A DNA stretch of 64,000 bases from contig NC_135565.1 of NCBI RefSeq assembly GCF_964340395.1, forward strand, positions 10,819,242 through 10,883,241, read 5' to 3'. The stretch's first letter is position 1, and the number at the start of each line of letters is the position of its first letter. The DNA comes from Glandiceps talaboti (taxonomy: Eukaryota > Hemichordata > Enteropneusta > Spengelidae). A program made the position numbers and the translations under genes. This document shows, piece by piece, positions 20,200 through 34,524 of the stretch. A model generated the notes under the pieces. That model saw only the letters and a list, made by a program, of their open reading frames with translations. It made no database searches and was not told where the DNA came from.

Positions 20200-23100
20200 T
20201 AAACAAACAAACAAACAAACAAACAAAACAGCTGGTATCGCAGGCTCTTTATTGCATTTTCAACTGAAAGGTGATTCTTGATAAATCTAGTTTGAATTAT
20301 ATCAGTGTCTTCTGTAATTAGCTTACGTCACACTGGATTTCACGTAAAGGGACACAGTTTGAGTTGGAACGTTTATGGGAATAACGTCTTTAGCATACTT
20401 GAAATGTCCTCGCGGTATTCTACTTACTAAAGGATACCACTACTTGCAATTGAATGAACTCAAACCTAAATGACCCGGTGACGTCATTTATAATGCATAT
20501 AATTATGTCAAGGGAATATCCCTAAGGTATTATGGTTTGAACTGAAGAGTGACAAATTACAATATTGTAGTGTCACGGAAGGTATGCGACAACACGACCA
20601 TTATACAAATCTAAGAACAGTTTAATCAATATTTAAAGCAAAGCGCTTACAAAACCCACTTTAAAGATTAACCTTTCTGATACACTCAGATGTAGACAAG
20701 CTAGATAGAAACATGTTTGCTTGATATTTACTGGTATGTTTTCACTTGTTATGATGTATGATAAACAATGAATTAGTAAAGACAGATATATTCGACTTCA
20801 TTCTAAATCTGTAGCTCTCCCTGGGATTCCTGGGACACCCAACATTATCGACGTTGATGCCAACAAAGTAGCAATCCGTTGGTCGGAACCCGAGGCACGT
20901 AACAACACTTCAATTACCAACTACACAATTCAAAGGAAATGGAAAGAAGAGAATGAATGGACAGTAGAGTCATCGGATGTTGATCCAAAATGTACCGAGT
21001 TTATCGTATCTGGTTTGACTGAGGGGAACACATATCAGTTCAGAGTAGCAGCACATAATGCAGTGGGACTTGGAGAGTATAGTAAAGCTTGCAATCCAAC
21101 AACAACTAAACGGAAATATGGTGAGTTTCATAGAATGACATTCATAATGTGGTGAGAAACCTTATATATATATATATATATATAGTTATATATATAGTTA
21201 TATATGTAGTTATACATATATGTATATATAAAGTTATATAGTTATATACTCGGATTTTCGTGCTTTTGCGATCTTCTGACAGTTAAATCTGTATGTCAAG
21301 GTCTATTTGTTCACATAAAATATCATTTAATTAATACATTAACCAACATCATCTTACGTGAACAAATACACCGACTTTGTATCTGCCTACTAATTCTCTC
21401 AGCTGCCAGTATAGGTACATACAGTCACACTTACCGAACCATACGTTCTTCCTTGCTTGACACATTTTTAAAATTTGATTTCTCCACTAGATGTACCATC
21501 ATCTCCAGGAAAACCAATTACCACTGAAGTCTGTGCTAGCAAATTAACCATCCAATGGTCGGGCCCTCTATCCGATGGTGGCAGGGCAGTATCAAACTAC
21601 GTCATTGAAAGAAAAGATAATATTGAAACGCACTGGAAAGTTGTGTCACGTGATGTGGAACCTTTTGACAACTGTTATGTTTCGACAGGACTGATTGAAG
21701 GACGCACTTACCAATTCAGAGTTGCGGCAAAGAATTCAGAGGGTATCGGCTCATTCAGTGATTTGTCAGATTGCACCACAACTAAATCTCCATATGGTAA
21801 GATTACATATTTTATTTGATAAATAAAAATCAGTGCAAAGATGTAAATACCGATTATGAGTTATAGTATTGTATGCTCATTATATGACGATAACTGCAAG
21901 TATATAATAATATTTAGCTCCTAAGGGGCGAAGCTCAAAGGGGACTACAACTTTGGGGTCTGTCTGTCCATTGTCAGATACTACGCTAGTGTTAATTACT
22001 ATGCCATCGTAGAGGACGTATTTCTGAAGTAACCACTTTATTTTGTGCAGCCAATTCAGCGTTCTACTGTTTTAATATCTAGAGTCTGAATAGCATCTAT
22101 TTATCATTTTTTAGATGTTCCTGGGCGTCCAGAACAACTAAATGTGCTTGAAATAAATGCCAGCAGAGTGACATTGGAATGGTCCAAACCTGTATCAGAT
22201 GGGGGATCACCAATTTTATCCTATATCATTCATAAAAAGGACAAAGTCAACACACACTGGAAAGAGGTTTCATCTGATGTTGATTCTGGGGACACTACCT
22301 TTGTAGTACATAGTCTGGTTGAAGGATATATCTACCAATTTAGAGTTGCAGCAAAGAACGCAGCTGGTGTTGGAAAATATAGTGTTTCAGATGATATCAA
22401 AACCAAAGCCCTGTATGGTAAGTTATTAAGATTGGTAGCATTAACATACATTTATATGTACAGCACCGGTTGAGAATGATTGTATAATTTAGAAACAAAT
22501 TTAAAAGTAACCTGCACTTCCTATGTGAGGGAAAATCAAATATTTATGTTATATGTGCATTTTCATCTTCATTTCTTCCTTCATTAAGAATATTTAAGTA
22601 CTTGGTTACTACATGTTCCCTATATTTTTTTAGGATTACCAAGTGCTCCCATAAAACCAGCAGTAACCGACTTTACTAAAAATACAGCAACTATAACTTG
22701 GTCAGAGCCAGAGTCAGATGGTGGATCAGCAATAACCAAGTACCTCATTCAAAGTTTGGAAAACATTACCAACCAATGGAAAACGGTGACATCAGTTAGT
22801 TACACCGAGCTAAGACTATTTGTAGATGGCTTAATTGAGGGGTGTACTTACCAGTTCAGAGTAGCAGCACAGAATATGACCGTTGTTGGAGAGTTCAGTG
22901 AACCGTCAAATCCAATTGTTACCAGACCATCACACAGTAAGTACATTACACAAGTTGCACTTGTCTATTATTTGATAGAGCACTTCATGTAAAAGCTTGG
23001 CAAATTGTCTTCAATGAGAAGCTACATGGTTTGTATAAGTATTGAAGAAACTAAGAATGGCTGGTGAACTTTCTTTTCTAAAACCAAAGCTGCTCAATGT

Positions 23101-25152
23101 ATGTGAACAGTTTTGTCAGGCATATACGTTATATTGCTGAGGATCTGATGGTGATCTGTCCGATTTAATCTGACTTCTAATTCTGTCAATAATTAAGTTC
23201 CAAGGGTTTATGCAATGGTGATAATAAGTGTTATGTTACACCAGTACCTCTAATTCATTTCCGGACGATAGGTGTTTTTGGATGGTAATTTTTTAAATAG
23301 TATGCCAGTTGTTTTTATTAGGATCTCAAGATCTTCATTCAACAACATACATTGCAGACCAAGGCCTATACATAGAGCTAATAAAATATGCAGTTGCACT
23401 ACTTTTGAAGTAACTAGATTATAGAACATCAAATTTACTTTGTAAAAAATAAATATTATAACTGATTAAAGGTTTAACTTACTGTGGTTTCAAGTTACTA
23501 TATGATGAAGGAAGATCAAATGAAATTATTATAATTTATTATCTTTAAATGTCCTAATTTTGTTCTCCAGAAACTCCAGGTGCACCAGGTAAACCAATAG
23601 TAATTGGTGAATGTGATAACAAGGTGACAATTAGCTGGTCATCTCCTGTATCAGATGGTGGAGCTACAATATCAAACTACATCCTTCAAAGAATGGACCA
23701 TTCCAACAATCACTGGGTTATGCTTTCTCCTACAATAGATCCTGAGAAAACTATAGTGGAGATTGATGATTTGACAGACGACCACACTTATCAGTTCCGT
23801 GTGGCAGCCAGGAACTCAGCTGGTATTGGGGTGTTCAGTGAACCATCAGATGCACATATGATCACACAAGCAACCAGTAAGTCTTAAACTAACAGTGCCT
23901 TTTACATTTAATAAACATCCATTTGTGTACACACCCTATCAACATTTCCACCAAATATCAGGCGAATCCGCCCCCAAAACCCACAATCACATATGTTGAC
24001 CCAAACACAGACCTGTGGTGCCTTTATTTTGATTTGAACACATGGGCATATAGACGGACAGACACCACACCATGCCTATAGTACTACGGCGCCTTATCAG
24101 TTCAGTTGTGCTAATAATCAAAACAACCATGTCAAAAGTGATTACGTCTTGCATGCTACATGCATTGCCAGTTTAGCATTAGACAGCATATATTACAAAT
24201 TCCACATGTCAATTGAACATAGAAATAACTATATGAACAACTGATTATATACACTATATAATTAAATTGATTATCTAATAACTTAACTTTTCAATTGTGT
24301 TTTTCAGGTACAGAAACTATTCCCATATGGTCATTGCATGGAAAGGTATCTGGTTTTGCCTGTCCACGTGGGATATCATTCATTCCTGGAAACAAAATAG
24401 TTGTTGCAGATAATAACAAGATGAGACTGACTATTGTAGACTATGTAAATGGAGCGTATAAAGTTTGTGAAAAAATAAATCTCAAAGATCATCAACTTCC
24501 AGGTGTTCGTAAAAATATGAGGCCATGGGACACAGCAGTGTCGACAAATGATGAAATTATTTTTACCGACACAGCTAATAATCAGATTGTCACGTTGGTT
24601 AGAAATACACCTTCGCATAAATTCACTAGTATAGTTCAAAATCCAAATATAAAACCACGGGGAATCGCTGTCATGAATGACAAGATATTTTTTACAGATA
24701 TCAAACATAATTGTGTGTCCGTATATGAAAGAAATGGGGATTTGTTCACTACGATTGGGAGGGAAGTGGGAGAATTTGATAACCCCATGTCTGTAGTCGT
24801 TAATAGTCAGAATCAGATCATTGTATCCGATAACGAAAACAACCGAGTGCAAGCTTTTGAGATCAATGAGTCCAAAGAAGCAAAGTTGAAATTTTCATAC
24901 TGTCCCCCGGATGATCATCACAAACTGCTTTCTCCAACTGGACTTGCCATCGACAGCTGTGACAACATATACGTTTGTGACAGTGGCAATCGCAGGATTG
25001 TGAAACTGTCACCAAGTGGGGAACTAATAGGTTATATTGATGACAGAGGTTTAGGAAGGCCCCTATACATATCAGTCACTACCGATAAAAATGTTAGAAT
25101 AGCAGTCACTGATTCAGAGGCAGAAGATATAAAAATTTACTCAATGCCATGA
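19804..25152 (+). CDS. DED - five FN3 - NHL propeller protein, complete
   Basis: Seven exons (19804-20089, 20815-21120, 21491-21796, 22115-22417, 22634-22936, 23571-23876, 24308-25152) total 2655 bases, in frame to TGA, giving 884 residues. Order: death effector domain (1-95), five titin-like fibronectin III domains (about 97-197, 198-299, 300-400, 401-501, 502-603), NHL beta-propeller (604-884). Every intron is phase 1. No signal peptide or membrane segment, so probably cytoplasmic. DEDs form homotypic filaments and recruit caspase or FADD-type partners; NHL propellers bind RNA or protein. The combination suggests a sensor or adaptor in cell-death or innate-immune signalling (inference). It lacks the RING, B-box and filamin domain of TRIM-NHL proteins. 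The start is fixed by an in-frame TGA just before the ATG. A second ATG (19800) overlaps out of frame. I do not recognise a named orthologue. Confidence 0.85.
20090..20814. other. Intron 1 of the DED-FN3-NHL gene
   Basis: 725 bases. It contains a CAGA and AAAC microsatellite just after the donor (20119-20226) and, near 20415-20475, a fragment of the dispersed repeat also seen at 3660. No missed exon is evident. Confidence 0.7.
20119..20226. repeat. (CAGA)n-(AAAC)n microsatellite
   Basis: CAGA tetramers followed by AAAC tetramers inside intron 1, about 30 bp past the donor. Confidence 0.95.
20815..21120 (+). CDS. Exon 2: FN3 domain 1
   Basis: 306 bases, phase 1 at both ends, acceptor TAAATCTGTAG and donor GTGAGT. 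Motifs: LPGIPGTPNI, KVAIRWSEPE (core Trp), YTIQRKW, GLTEGNTYQFRVAAHNAVGL (core Tyr). It lacks the DGG turn that the other four domains share, reading EARNNTS instead. Confidence 0.88.
21163..21245. repeat. TA-rich microsatellite
   Basis: TA repeats with GTTATATA interruptions inside the intron between FN3 domains 1 and 2. Confidence 0.85.
21491..21796 (+). CDS. Exon 3: FN3 domain 2
   Basis: 306 bases, phase 1-1, acceptor TTCTCCACTAG and donor GTAAGA. Motifs: DVPSSPGKPI, KLTIQWSGPLSDGGR, YVIERKD, THWKVVS, GLIEGRTYQFRVAAKNSEGI. Very close to titin or twitchin type FN3. Confidence 0.92.
22115..22417 (+). CDS. Exon 4: FN3 domain 3
   Basis: 303 bases, phase 1-1, acceptor CATTTTTTAG and donor GTAAGT. 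Motifs: DVPGRPEQLNV, RVTLEWSKPVSDGGSP, YIIHKKD, THWKEVSSDVD, YIYQFRVAAKNAAGVG. Confidence 0.92.
22634..22936 (+). CDS. Exon 5: FN3 domain 4
   Basis: 303 bases, phase 1-1, acceptor ATTTTTTTAG and donor GTAAGT. Motifs: GLPSAPIKPAV, TATITWSEPESDGGSA, YLIQSLEN, GLIEGCTYQFRVAAQNMTVV. It is the most diverged of the five in its middle strands. Confidence 0.9.
22937..23570. other. Intron between FN3 domains 4 and 5
   Basis: 634 bases, AT-rich. I checked it for a further FN3 exon (W-S-x-P and TYQFRVAA motifs) and found none. Confidence 0.7.
23571..23876 (+). CDS. Exon 6: FN3 domain 5
   Basis: 306 bases, phase 1-1, acceptor TTTGTTCTCCAG and donor GTAAGT. Motifs: TPGAPGKPIVI, KVTISWSSPVSDGGAT, YILQRMD, DLTDDHTYQFRVAARNSAGI, FSEPSD. 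Confidence 0.92.
24308..25152 (+). CDS. Exon 7: NHL-type beta-propeller and stop
   Basis: 845 bases in one exon, acceptor TGTGTTTTTCAG. About six NHL-like blades: ACPRGISFI-IVVADNNKMR, RPWDTAVS-IIFTDTANNQIV, KPRGIAVM-IFFTDIKHNCVSVY, NPMSVVV-IIVSDNENNRVQAF, SPTGLAI-IYVCDSGNRRIVKL, and a last weak blade ending KIYSMP. The P-x-G-[IL]-A, [VF]-x-D and N-x-R/V signatures are typical of NHL repeats. Placing the whole propeller in one exon contrasts with the one-domain-per-exon FN3 part. Confidence 0.9.
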
Positions 25153-27296
<2,144 letters not shown>

Positions 27297-27971
27297 CTGA
27301 ACTAGTACATTTAGATAACTGTTGTTGAAACGGTGCCCCTAATGTTTAAATAATTGTCGATTATAACTCGTAACATGACAGATGTAGATCTTTTTTTTTG
27401 TTCGAGACATGTAGGTGTGTAAATATTGCCAACTACTTCAGATTCTATCCACCCACGCAGGGCTATGCCACTCACAACAGGAAATGCATGGCATAAAAAC
27501 ATACCTTGCTGCGGTTTTGGTGGTTATTCATTATTGAGATGTGAATAACGTATAGAAGTTGACAGGGATTAGTTTTAGCACAGTCAGGTGGACTGTGGTT
27601 CACTAGTAGCATGTTCGATTTGCAAATCGGGGTCGTTTCTTTCTACATTAAAACCAGACAGTAATTTGCTTTTAAAATATGGATTAAGAAGACCGCCATA
27701 TTGATTGCATTCATTATAATTATCTGTTAACAAAAAAAAGTGATAGTCTCTAGGTTTAACCTTGCCCCCCAATCGCTACCGAGAAGTCACACAGGCTTTC
27801 ATAAATATAAAACTTCAAAAAAATTGGACTTTTAGTTTCGAATGACGCAAAGAAAGGGGGAGGAGATTTCCCCACACATAACAAATACAATCATAAATCA
27901 TGGTAATTGTTAGGGTATGAAAAGCCACTACGCATCTCGATCAGGAGGAGCATAGTTCTCAAGGCGGAGAC

Positions 27972-27978
27972 ATGAAAG
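27972..27978 (+). other. Unit 0 candidate first coding exon ATG-AAA-G
   Basis: AGGCGGAGACATGAAAG then GTGAGT, the same as in units 1-3, but the TATA box position reads TATGAAAA, so the promoter looks damaged. The downstream second exon is also replaced by other sequence in this unit, so this copy is probably dead. Confidence 0.35.
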
Positions 27979-28639
27979 GTGAGTGTGATATGTTTAAGCT
28001 GTTGTCGATTATTCCTATGCCTATAATTACGTATGAACCACGTATAGCATCACATGAAAACGTACATGTTGTTTCCGAATTATCTATTCACGGAATTCTA
28101 GCTAGTTAACTAATTACTGTAGCATTAATTCAGTTCGCCAGGACCATTAGCCTACACGTCGGTGAGAATTTGCATTTTGCTACACGTCACGTGTAATCGT
28201 GCGGGTTTTTTCGCCATCCAATTCACGAAATAGGTTGTATTGATAATTAATGATTAGCACTAGAATGCTAAATGAAGGTACATAATAGTCGTGTATTAGG
28301 GTAAAATAAGTAATCTAGACGGAAAAGATAACAACACATACATATAAAACACACGCTAACGCCTCACTGCCCCCTTCTCACACCGTAGTTTGCAGGAATG
28401 TTATATTAGTGTGCTACAGCCTCAAGCTCGAACCCATATTTAACGCGCAATATTTCTTTTTTAAAACCAACAACAACAACAAAAACTATCGAATGTGAAT
28501 GTGCCCTCCATGAATAACAATAGTAGATTATCCGGTTGCCTTTGTATTTGGTGGGGAAATTACTTTTGGTGTCTAGTTGGGTATTTGTTGAAAACAAAAT
28601 AATTGCATCACAGGTATGTGATTTGGGTAAACCTTAAAA

Positions 28640-29430
28640 ACTACTGTGGGAATGCTTTCAGGGGTGTGTATTCAAAAATTAAGATTTGTTTATGACAAGA
28701 TTACATCAGTAATATGCAAATTATTGCTAAAATGTGTCTTTTGGTAAAACAATCTTTAATGCCAAAACTACTGAACAGATTGAGCTGAAATATAATTGGG
28801 ATATATCTGGGGGTATATACATTATAAATCTTATAATGATCTCATGAGTGATATGCAAATTAGGTGTAAAAGTGTGAATTTTAGTCAAAAACTTATATCT
28901 CAAAAAGTACTTGGTCAATGTGACTGAAACTTGATGACATTTTCTTCAAAACATTTTGACAAAATTGGCCTAAGCAACCATGACCATGCCCTTAGCAACA
29001 ACCAAATTGCAGTATATTTTGGTCAAATAACAACATCATCTGGTAGGCAAGTGACTACAAGTTCACAAAATGTATGCAAATATCCCTAGCAACAATGGCC
29101 ATATCCATAGCAACAGTCAAACAGTGGTGTATTTCACAAAAATAATAACAGGGATTCTTAGACAAGTGAATAAACATTCAAAAAGTATGCAAATATGCCT
29201 AGCAACAAGACCACGCCCATGGCAACAGCCAAATGATCACATATATTGCAACGCTAACAACAGGGATTAATAGACAAATGAATGAACATTCGAAAATGTA
29301 TACAAATATGTCTAGCAACATAACCACGCCCATAGCAAAAGCGGAAATGTTCGATATTGCAAAGATAACAGGGTTGATAGGCAACTGGATAATCCTTCAG
29401 CAAAGGAACACCTATACCTAGCATGGATCA
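28640..29430. repeat. Tandem repeats of about 110 bp and related older copies
   Basis: Phrases CCTAGCAACAATGGCC (29088), CCTAGCAACAAGACCACGCC (29197) and TCTAGCAACATAACCACGCC (29312) recur every 109-115 bp, with an older copy near 28970. Related fragments lie near 31610-31680 and, inverted, at 32880-33020. The preceding 28640-28940 carries GATATGCAAATTAG-type repeats. Confidence 0.75.
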
Positions 29431-30361
29431 GCATGAGGGTAAACATTTTTAAAAACGGTACAGCTGTGCTGCAACGCCTTTGGTGCTATTCTTAGTTTTA
29501 GAATATTAAGAGGGAGCTAAGATGCACACCAATAAAGGCTAATTTTAATGTAAACAAATGTTCCTTTTATTGTTACTTAACAAGTGGATAAGATTTACAT
29601 CTCTACACAATACATTTTTCCTAATGTGAAAGTTCACAGAAACTTCGGCAATCGCAGTTTAGCTGAACTCTCTTGAACCGACTTCAGAAATGTATGAAAG
29701 CGAAAAACTACTTGTCACACCAAAATTACAGTGTCACTTTCAATTTCAGGTACTGACTACAAGTAAAACAGTGGCCCTGTACGGTTTAGTAGGACAAAGC
29801 ATTCACTTTTGAGACACGGTCAATGAACACGTTGAACTTGACTTTGATCTTTCGGTTTGTGCATTTTCCTCTTATGCAAATCATATGAGTAAAATGCGTA
29901 TTACATATAATTCCAATGGGTATAAGGAACACACAAACACACCCACCTCTTTTACACACCTTTAGAACAAGTCTTTATAGAATAATCGATGGGATACTTG
30001 TTAATATGCCAATGTATGCAATTAGTTACTATTCCTACCAAAATAGTATTTGATATTTAACCCCTACAGTAGCAAAATTTCGTCTCACTATATGACCTGA
30101 TATCACACAATGACAGGTCAAAGGTTATTTTTTTAGCTCCTCGCCTGCCATGACAGACCACCTAGCATGCATTGAAGTGGACTATTAGCACCGTAGCCCC
30201 TAATGTGAATGATGAAACTATTGTAAATAATTGCTGTTTGACAATAATGACAAATAAGTGTAACATATCTGAAACTCTTGTTTTTAATATCCAATAATAG
30301 CAAATAAGTATACACTATCTAACTAGCTTTGGGAATACTACAACATACAATATAATACACA

Positions 30362-30470
30362 TTCTCGCAAACCAGAGTTATTATTTCTACCACTACATTT
30401 CGAAATATATATATATGTGGGAGGCTCGTTAAGAACGTTGCCGAAAAACAGGCCGTGGTTTGCGACGATG
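30362..30470. repeat. Hairpin element, copy 3
   Basis: Arms TCGCAAACCA and TGGTTTGCGA pair over 10 bp as in copy 2 (14863-14970); an inner TATTTC with GAAATA stem resembles copy 1. It lies inside duplication unit 0 but I do not see it in units 1-3. Confidence 0.72.
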
Positions 30471-30877
30471 ACAATACACAGTGAGCCTTAGTCATTCTTT
30501 TTGAATACAAGTTTATTTGACTTGTAATTTAATATGTGCAGAGTGTGATTATTGTAGTTAATTTAATCATTTTGTTCGAGACATTTATGTTTGTATAAAT
30601 ATTGCCAAACTACCTGTAAGATTTCATCTACCCACCCACACAGGACTGTACTACTCACATTGAGAAACAATTGGCTCAACAAAAGAACATAAAATGTGGT
30701 GTGATGTACTTCACTATGTTGTTCAAGTGGTCGGAATACCACATTGTTAGCAAAAGCTGAGTTTTGATTATGTGTTTTGGGTCAAATAATTTCAAACGGT
30801 ATATAAGAAGGGCATCATTTTAGCACAATTGAGCTGATGTTAGTGGTATGCTGTAGCCAAGGTGACATGTTTGCTAG

Positions 30878-30967
30878 CGTATGTATGTATGTATGTATGT
30901 ACGTACGTATGTATGTATGTATTCATGTATGTATGTATGTATGTATGTATGTATGTATGTATGTATG

Positions 30968-31027
<60 letters not shown>

Positions 31028-31028
31028 A
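30878..31028. repeat. (TATG)n-(TCTG)n microsatellite of unit 0
   Basis: TATG then TCTG arrays. They sit at the equivalent place to the arrays at 49274-49353 (unit 1) and 57933-58312 (unit 2), so the microsatellite predates the duplication and has changed length in each copy. Confidence 0.92.
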
Positions 31029-32114
31029 TGGTCTTGAATGTTATCTTGCATGGGGACAATGTAAAGGTGTGAGTTGTGTGAATGTCCCACAGCCTAACTT
31101 TGATAATGTATATAAGCACAAGCTATTTTTGTCACAGTACTATTTTCAGGAATGTAGTAATTGACATTTCCTGTTGGCATTTGATTTCAACATTTTAGTG
31201 AATTTAAGCAAGGGAGTGGAAATCTTGTTTGTGTATAGGTGATTGCACGTAACAGAAGAGAAAGAAAGAAAAATTCCCTAACTAATGACCTTTAAATTAA
31301 ATATATGAGTTACAATTAGTAAAGAGCTATTTACTTTTCAGTGAAGGATATGATTATTGGAGGTGTTATTTGACTTTCTCATCATCTAATGACTTGCTGA
31401 TTGACATTACGTCAAATGCGATGTGACAATATTGCAACCCTTGTATTTTAATATTCGTATTTATTATGTTAATTAATTTACTCTGTATACATATTTACAG
31501 TGCAATATAGGGCTTTCATGATCAAATCATTCCAAGGAAGTGATTTATCACCATCGGCATCGCCGCATATACATGTGTACTTAATGAATGTACATGGATA
31601 TTATCAATGTTTGTCAACATGCCTACCAATCCCTGTTACTATCTTTGCAATGTACACCAACATATGGCTGTTGTTAGGAGTGTTTTCTTGTTGCAAAATT
31701 TTAATAAAATATGGAGAAAAAATCTTATCCGTATAGGTATATATCAAGAATTGTAACATTGATATGTTTAGTCGACATAAACGTTTTAGTTAATGGGCTA
31801 AATCAGGAATTACCTTGGCAGACCCAGAGCATCCATTGCATTACATATCTAAATGACCTAGAGCGAAATATTCACTCAGTGCTCATAATGCTATTCATAC
31901 GCTGCTAAAAATAGTGGGGACAAAGGTAGCGAACAAAACCTAGGCACGTTCGGCCACAGTGGTACTACGTGCCATCGAGTGATCGAGAAATAATGATATA
32001 TATTAATGCTTTTGATGAGACTAGAGGTTAAAGGTGATATTTTTGTATTTATCCACCTACCATGACAGACCAACAAGGCAGTGCAATGCAGTAATGTGGC
32101 CTCTGATGTGAATG

Positions 32115-32164
32115 ACATTGCATTACATTACATTACATCACATTACATTACATTACATTACATT
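32115..32164. repeat. (ACATT)n pentanucleotide
   Basis: A short ACATT array with one ACATC variant. Confidence 0.9.
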
Positions 32165-32810
32165 TTATACCAAATTTAAACTGAATGCCTTCCATAAAAA
32201 TAAAGTGTTTAGATTTTCATTCCTACACACAATAATTGTCAAAATGTTTGAGGTGTGTACCAAATTTGAATGAATTTTAAATGTGCAATTTAAGATATAA
32301 CCTAATTACTGAAAATCATAGTTATGCAAATGAGTATTTAAGACTATAAACCACATCAGGAAGCTTTTTAGAAGCTGTGCACTTTGTTTTGGGAGATGTA
32401 TGTAGCAAATTATTATAGTGAATTTGAAAGATGCTTTCTTAATATTTCGCCTAATTACTGAAAATCATTAATCATGCAAATGTGTCATTAAAGTTAAAAG
32501 CTACATTATCAAATTTCATATGTCACATGAAATGTGTTATCATCAATGTATGTTCTAAATTATGTTGCGTTTTGTACCGTGCGTTCTTAAGATACAATCT
32601 AATAACTGAAAACCATTAATTATGAAAATGGCTCATTGATATTCATGTAATCGTAATTAAACCTAATCAGTTCCAGCTATTACCCTAAAAATATGCACCT
32701 TGAATTGAGCAAACCGTGTTTGGCACAATGTTGACAAAGACAGATAAAGAGACAGACATTTCATCCCAAAATTTTGTATTAGGGCAGGTAAAAATGAATC
32801 ATAATACTTT
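32165..32810 (+). repeat. Dispersed AATTACTGAAAA-type repeat, copy 2
   Basis: Matches 4440-5120 in the same orientation (AAATTTAAACTGAATGCC, ACACACAATAATTGT, TACTGAAAATCAT), again in several internal tandem steps. Confidence 0.7.
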
Positions 32811-34524
32811 TTAAAACACGTTTGTCAAGTAGATCACTTCACCTTAATTAAAAAATACCGCCAATGGCGTTGTAGCACAACTGTACAGTTTTTAAAAATG
32901 TTTATCCATATGCTAGTCCATGCTAACAATAGGTGTTCATTTGCTGAATGACTATCCAGTTGCCTATCCAACCATGTTGCTATCTTTGCAATATATGCAA
33001 TCATTTGGCTGATGCGCACAATATTGTTGCTAATAGACAATATGGCATCGAACATGATCGATAGTATGTGGAACTGATCCATTCCGCTAGTAAAAACAAG
33101 TGGGAGAAAAGAATTCTTTCTCTAGAAATGAGGGCAAAATCAACATTTTTAGTGAGATGGAATGCAGTCAAAGCAAGATTGCTGTTAGATATTAAAGTCT
33201 AAAATCGGTAAATGATAACATGACAAGCATGACAAGTACTGTATTAGTACTATTAGTAGTATTTGTATGTAGTGACTTTGTGCGATCACAGAACTAAAGT
33301 ATTTTTCACTCTTCAATATGTATTTGCCTGAACATGTCTATCGACATTTTACTGTATTCTGATAAAAAATACTCCACGGCATATCTCGAGAACCATATCC
33401 CTGTGAACACCGGCCCCACCACGTCACGACGACTAACGCAACCCAGCGGTGAATTGTAATATTAATTAGACTATGTACGTAGTTATGGAGGTGTCACAAT
33501 CGCCCGTCTATTCCCCAGCCGATCAGACCATTGGCCATAGACAGAGCTGTGAAAATTTACCTTGAGTTATATTGGAGCGCGTCCTCGCTGTGGGGTTAAC
33601 GTCCCACAGGATGCGAATAAAATGATAACTATAACTTATCACCTACAATTCAACACATCAGCCGTACTTTATTCTCCGTCATCATCACACTACAGTTCAC
33701 AGGTTTGCAATACCAGACCTTACATACTACGGTCTGCATACTACAACTAACCGGACCTTACAACGCACTGGTCCGCACTACTCGACGGTTCACGCTCAAC
33801 TCTCCATAAACTACAGACCATGTAAACCTGTGTATTTCCCGCTCAAACTGGCTACAATGTTACTAACTGGCTGGAGATGACGTAGTCCTTCCGGATTGGT
33901 CCAGAAATAGCGAAAATGACCCAGCTTTACAAAGTAAAAGTACTAGCTCTCCCAATAACACTCTTTGGGTCTAACAAACAGTAAACAGTAATTAATATGG
34001 TAACTAATAAACTACTAAACAAACTTTACGAGGTGGCGGTTCGTACTACCACACAAGTAAACTCAGGGCAGCTTGATATATTGTGGAATTTTGCTGGAAA
34101 TAAAATACATGCCAACACGGCTTTCTTACAGCGATGATCTCGACGACATTATCTTTATACATCCATGATTATATGTACGCGAACCAGGATGTGATGATGC
34201 ACTGCAACCTAAAAATGGAAAATTTTACCGTATGATCGCACGTCAAGTATCGAAGTCTATGCATGCGGAGAGGGGTATGTGTTGAACTATTTAGCGAGCT
34301 GGGCATTTGCTAACGTTCCTTCCATTAATATTTGTAATAGTTTAATAATTGAGAGTGAATATGGTCATATTGTTTTGGTTGTGTTCAGAGGCAAAACTTG
34401 TTTATACAGTGATTTTTCCCGACTTGAGCCACTTTCTCCTGATAATGATCGGTACCATTGTCAAAATGAACGCATGTCACAAGAAGCACAGTGAGGTCTG
34501 CGTCTGCCATGCATTATCGTTGTT
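32811..34524. other. Intergenic, no gene seen
   Basis: It contains an inverted fragment of the 110-bp repeat family (32880-33020). Between 33400 and 34100 there is less AT-rich unique sequence with GTTAACGTCCCACAGG, but no domain or exon set. Open frames at 33562-33750 and 34279-34606 are unsupported. Confidence 0.4.

Larger units (their letters stand above)
27300..32110 (+). repeat. Segmental duplication unit 0 (diverged)
   Basis: Blocks match units 1-3 in the same order: ACCCACGCAGGGCTAT (27451), GTTCGATTTGCAAATCGGGG (27613), the ATG-AAA exon (27972), the GGAGCTAAGATGCACAC block (29513-29530), GCCAAACTACCTGTAAGATT (30604) before TATG/TCTG repeats, and GTCGACATAAACGTTTTAG (about 31772). It is more diverged than units 1-3 are from each other and is interrupted by its own tandem repeats at 28640-29430. 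Confidence 0.75.
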
